Shown: positions 6,287 to 6,995 of the stretch, piece after piece | Layout: each line of letters begins with the position of its first letter | Position numbering within the stretch: position 1 is the stretch's first letter | NCBI GenBank assembly: GCA_050942625.1 | Contig: JBMNNS010000082.1 | Span: forward strand, 1 to 6,995 | Length of the DNA stretch: 6,995 bases | Source: JBMNNS01 sp050942625 | Lineage (GTDB): Bacteria; Bacillota; Dethiobacteria; DTU022; UBA8154 | Reading direction: 5' to 3' | Notes under the pieces: generated by a model | Seen by the model: only the letters and a program-made list of their open reading frames with translations | The model's database searches: none | Told to the model about the DNA's origin: nothing | Made by a program: the position numbers and the translations under genes

Positions 6287-6314
6287 ACATATTATTGTAT
6301 CCCCGGGATATAAT
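6284..6314 (+). promoter_or_regulatory. Possible promoter reading antisense into the SASP gene
   Basis: TTTACA (6284-6289) and a perfect TATAAT (6309-6314) are separated by 19 bp, longer than optimal. It starts in the T run of the preceding terminator and points toward the 3' end of the SASP gene on the opposite strand. Chance occurrence in AT-rich DNA is quite possible. Confidence 0.25.
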
Positions 6315-6338
6315 AGTGACCTTGGGACATAATATTAG

Positions 6339-6358
6339 AAGCGGGCCGAAGCCCGCTT
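6339..6358 (-). terminator. UUCG-capped hairpin behind the SASP gene
   Basis: On the minus strand AAGCGGGC-TTCG-GCCCGCTT is a perfect 8-bp stem closed by C-G around a UUCG tetraloop, an exceptionally stable fold. It begins 26 bp past the SASP stop. The following CTAATATTAT is only moderately T-rich, so it may act as a terminator or as a stabilising 3' end for a spore mRNA. Confidence 0.7.
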
Positions 6359-6383
6359 GGATGTAAAGAGTTGATGTAAAGTT

Positions 6384-6734
6384 TTAGAACTGATTCTGAC
6401 CCATTTGCGGATTCTGGGTTTGGATTTGGCCCTGGCCAACCTGCATTGTTGGTTGGGTCATATCCTGGGGATCGGGTTGCTGGGTAAGCTGAGAAGGTTG
6501 GAGCTGGCCTTGAGCCATTTGGTTCTGTACTTGCTGGATCATTTTCCTTACCATATAACCCCCAACGTAACCATTCTGGCGGGAGGTTAGCTCCCCTCGG
6601 TCGCCATTGTAGTTAATCCCCAGCTCATTGGCAATTTCATACTTATAATCGTCTAAAATTTTTTGGGCACTGGGAACCAAAATGTTATTCCGCCCACTCT
6701 TTCTGCCACCTCTTACGTTCATTTGATTAGGCAT
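6384..6734 (-). CDS. Alpha/beta-type small acid-soluble spore protein with Gln-rich tail
   Basis: Alpha/beta SASPs coat spore DNA, shift it toward an A-like form, and protect it from UV and heat; they are degraded at germination to supply amino acids. Residues 17-66 carry the family core: NNILVPSAQKILDDYKYEIANE and LTSRQNGYVGGYMVRKMI. The pentapeptide EIANE (33-37) fits the cleavage signal of the germination protease GPR, cut after E33. Residues 67-116 are a low-complexity tail with 20 Gln in 50 positions. The family is usually about 60-75 residues, so 116 is long. The ATG at 6734 follows AAGGAGGTG by 7 bases. Another ATG at 6738 is nearer the ribosome binding site but reads only ATG-AAT-GCC-TAA. 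Expression in the forespore under sigma-G is expected from the family; I could not identify a matching promoter. Confidence 0.93.
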   Translation of the reverse strand: MPNQMNVRGGRKSGRNNILVPSAQKILDDYKYEIANELGINYNGDRGELTSRQNGYVGGYMVRKMIQQVQNQMAQGQLQPSQLTQQPDPQDMTQPTMQVGQGQIQTQNPQMGQNQF

Positions 6735-6741
6735 TCATTTT

Positions 6742-6750
6742 CACCTCCTT
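6742..6750 (-). promoter_or_regulatory. SASP ribosome binding site with two competing ATG codons
   Basis: AAGGAGGTG on the minus strand is followed by ATG at 6738 and ATG at 6734, four bases apart and in different frames. The first gives a three-codon peptide whose TAA overlaps the beginning of the SASP frame; the second starts the SASP. The near-perfect complementarity to 16S rRNA suits a highly translated spore protein. Confidence 0.75.
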
Positions 6751-6835
6751 CTTTTTAGTGCAGTTATATTATTTCTCAGATAGGCTTTAATATACTTAGC
6801 ATATTTTCGGAAACTTTCTATTATTGCCTTTATAT

Positions 6836-6911
6836 AAAAAAAAATCCCTTGGAAATGTTTTTTTTGGCTTTTTTGGACAATAATTACAGGCATTTTTTTA
6901 AAAAAAATTTT
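6836..6911. other. A/T-tract cluster, probably curved DNA
   Basis: Runs of nine A, eight T, six T, then T7A8 as a block (6893-6907) and four T occur within 75 bp, some phased at about 10-bp steps. They lie between the divergent SASP gene and the promoter at 6930-6958. Such tracts bend DNA and can aid RNA polymerase binding; here this is inference. Confidence 0.45.
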
Positions 6912-6929
6912 ATGGCTTTTGGGCCCTAC

Positions 6930-6958
6930 TTGTTTTTAAGCTCGTCTTATGCTAAAAT
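6930..6958 (+). promoter_or_regulatory. Sigma-A-like extended -10 promoter for the gene at the right edge
   Basis: TTGTTT (6930-6935) and TAAAAT (6953-6958) are separated by 17 bp, with TGC directly before the -10 box. Transcription should start near 6965, about 28 bp before the ATG at 6993. The architecture closely resembles the rsmD promoter in this window. Confidence 0.75.
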
Positions 6959-6992
6959 CATAATTGTTTACTCTGGGGAGGAGGTGCAGAAT

Positions 6993-6995
6993 ATG
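6993..6995 (+). CDS. Start codon of a gene that continues beyond the window
   Basis: Only the ATG is inside the window. It is preceded by GGGGAGGAGGTG, a near-perfect ribosome binding site 6-8 bases upstream, and by the promoter at 6930-6958. The product cannot be known from this sequence. Its divergent placement next to the SASP gene and vegetative-type promoter suggest it is not simply co-regulated with the spore gene. Confidence 0.7.

Larger units (their letters stand above)
5521..6336. other. Gene-poor 800-bp region with multiple inverted repeats
   Basis: No convincing protein gene lies here on either strand. The sequence is AT-rich apart from an island at about 5986-6080. Inverted repeats, in order, are 5691-5706, 5738-5769, 5933-5948 (ACAGT/ACTGT followed by seven T), 5958-5991 (CCCGTT/AACGGG), 6092-6112 (GCAGA/TCTGC followed by CTTTTT), 6151-6205 and 6237-6275. 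The strongest terminator points rightward. The left part is the upstream leader and promoter region of the BspA-like gene; the right part may carry a plus-strand RNA. Confidence 0.6.

Noticed and set aside
6086..6313. 75-codon plus-strand frame with GGGGGAG before its ATG
   Set aside because: The start signal is tempting, but the frame runs straight through the strong terminator at 6237-6286 and the sequence is low-complexity Phe/Tyr/Ser. It could be a shadow within a structured RNA. Conservation in a relative would reopen it.
6405..6590. 61-codon plus-strand frame opposite the SASP gene
   Set aside because: It lies wholly within the clear SASP coding region on the other strand, with no ribosome binding site.

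Overview
The window looks like chromosomal DNA of an endospore-forming Gram-positive bacterium, most likely a clostridial lineage of the Peptococcaceae/Desulfotomaculales type. The evidence is an alpha/beta-type small acid-soluble spore protein, the sporulation membrane protein YlbJ, purine-rich AAGGAGG-like ribosome binding sites, a TTG start codon, and AT-rich spacers with sigma-A-like promoters. The lineage is inferred from gene content and style; no marker gene fixes the species.

Left part (1-2764): a 19-bp tandem repeat lies at the very edge. It is followed by ylbJ on the plus strand, which converges on a two-gene minus-strand operon, rsmD then coaD. A clear extended -10 promoter (2736-2764) precedes rsmD. 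This is the widely conserved ylbH(rsmD)-ylbI(coaD)-ylbJ neighbourhood of Firmicutes, here with ylbJ inverted relative to the Bacillus subtilis order. RsmD modifies 16S rRNA, CoaD makes dephospho-CoA, and YlbJ is needed for spore formation. They share a locus, not a pathway.

Middle part (2833-5520): a long secreted BspA-like leucine-rich-repeat protein is encoded on the minus strand. It has a signal peptide, about 15 repeats of roughly 22-23 residues interrupted by four copies of a VDxxN...LYDKxxTTLIxCP module, a Big_4-type Ig-like domain and a distinctive C-terminal domain. Its own strong terminator follows. The reading frame is broken once, near 5103-5148. The signal-peptide end (5103-5504) and the repeat body (2923-5145) are therefore in different frames, although homology runs straight through the junction.

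Right part (5521-6995): an 800-bp stretch without a convincing gene holds several inverted repeats, a GC-rich island with REP-like ends, and a perfect plus-strand intrinsic terminator (6237-6286) that no recognised gene explains. An unannotated plus-strand small RNA is the best guess. Next, on the minus strand, comes an alpha/beta SASP with an unusual Gln-rich C-terminal tail and a UUCG-capped hairpin behind it. The window ends on the ATG of a plus-strand gene whose promoter and ribosome binding site are fully visible.

Nothing here amounts to a new multi-gene system. The points most worth a second look are the frameshifted repeat protein, the orphan terminator with its structured upstream region, and the Q-rich SASP tail.
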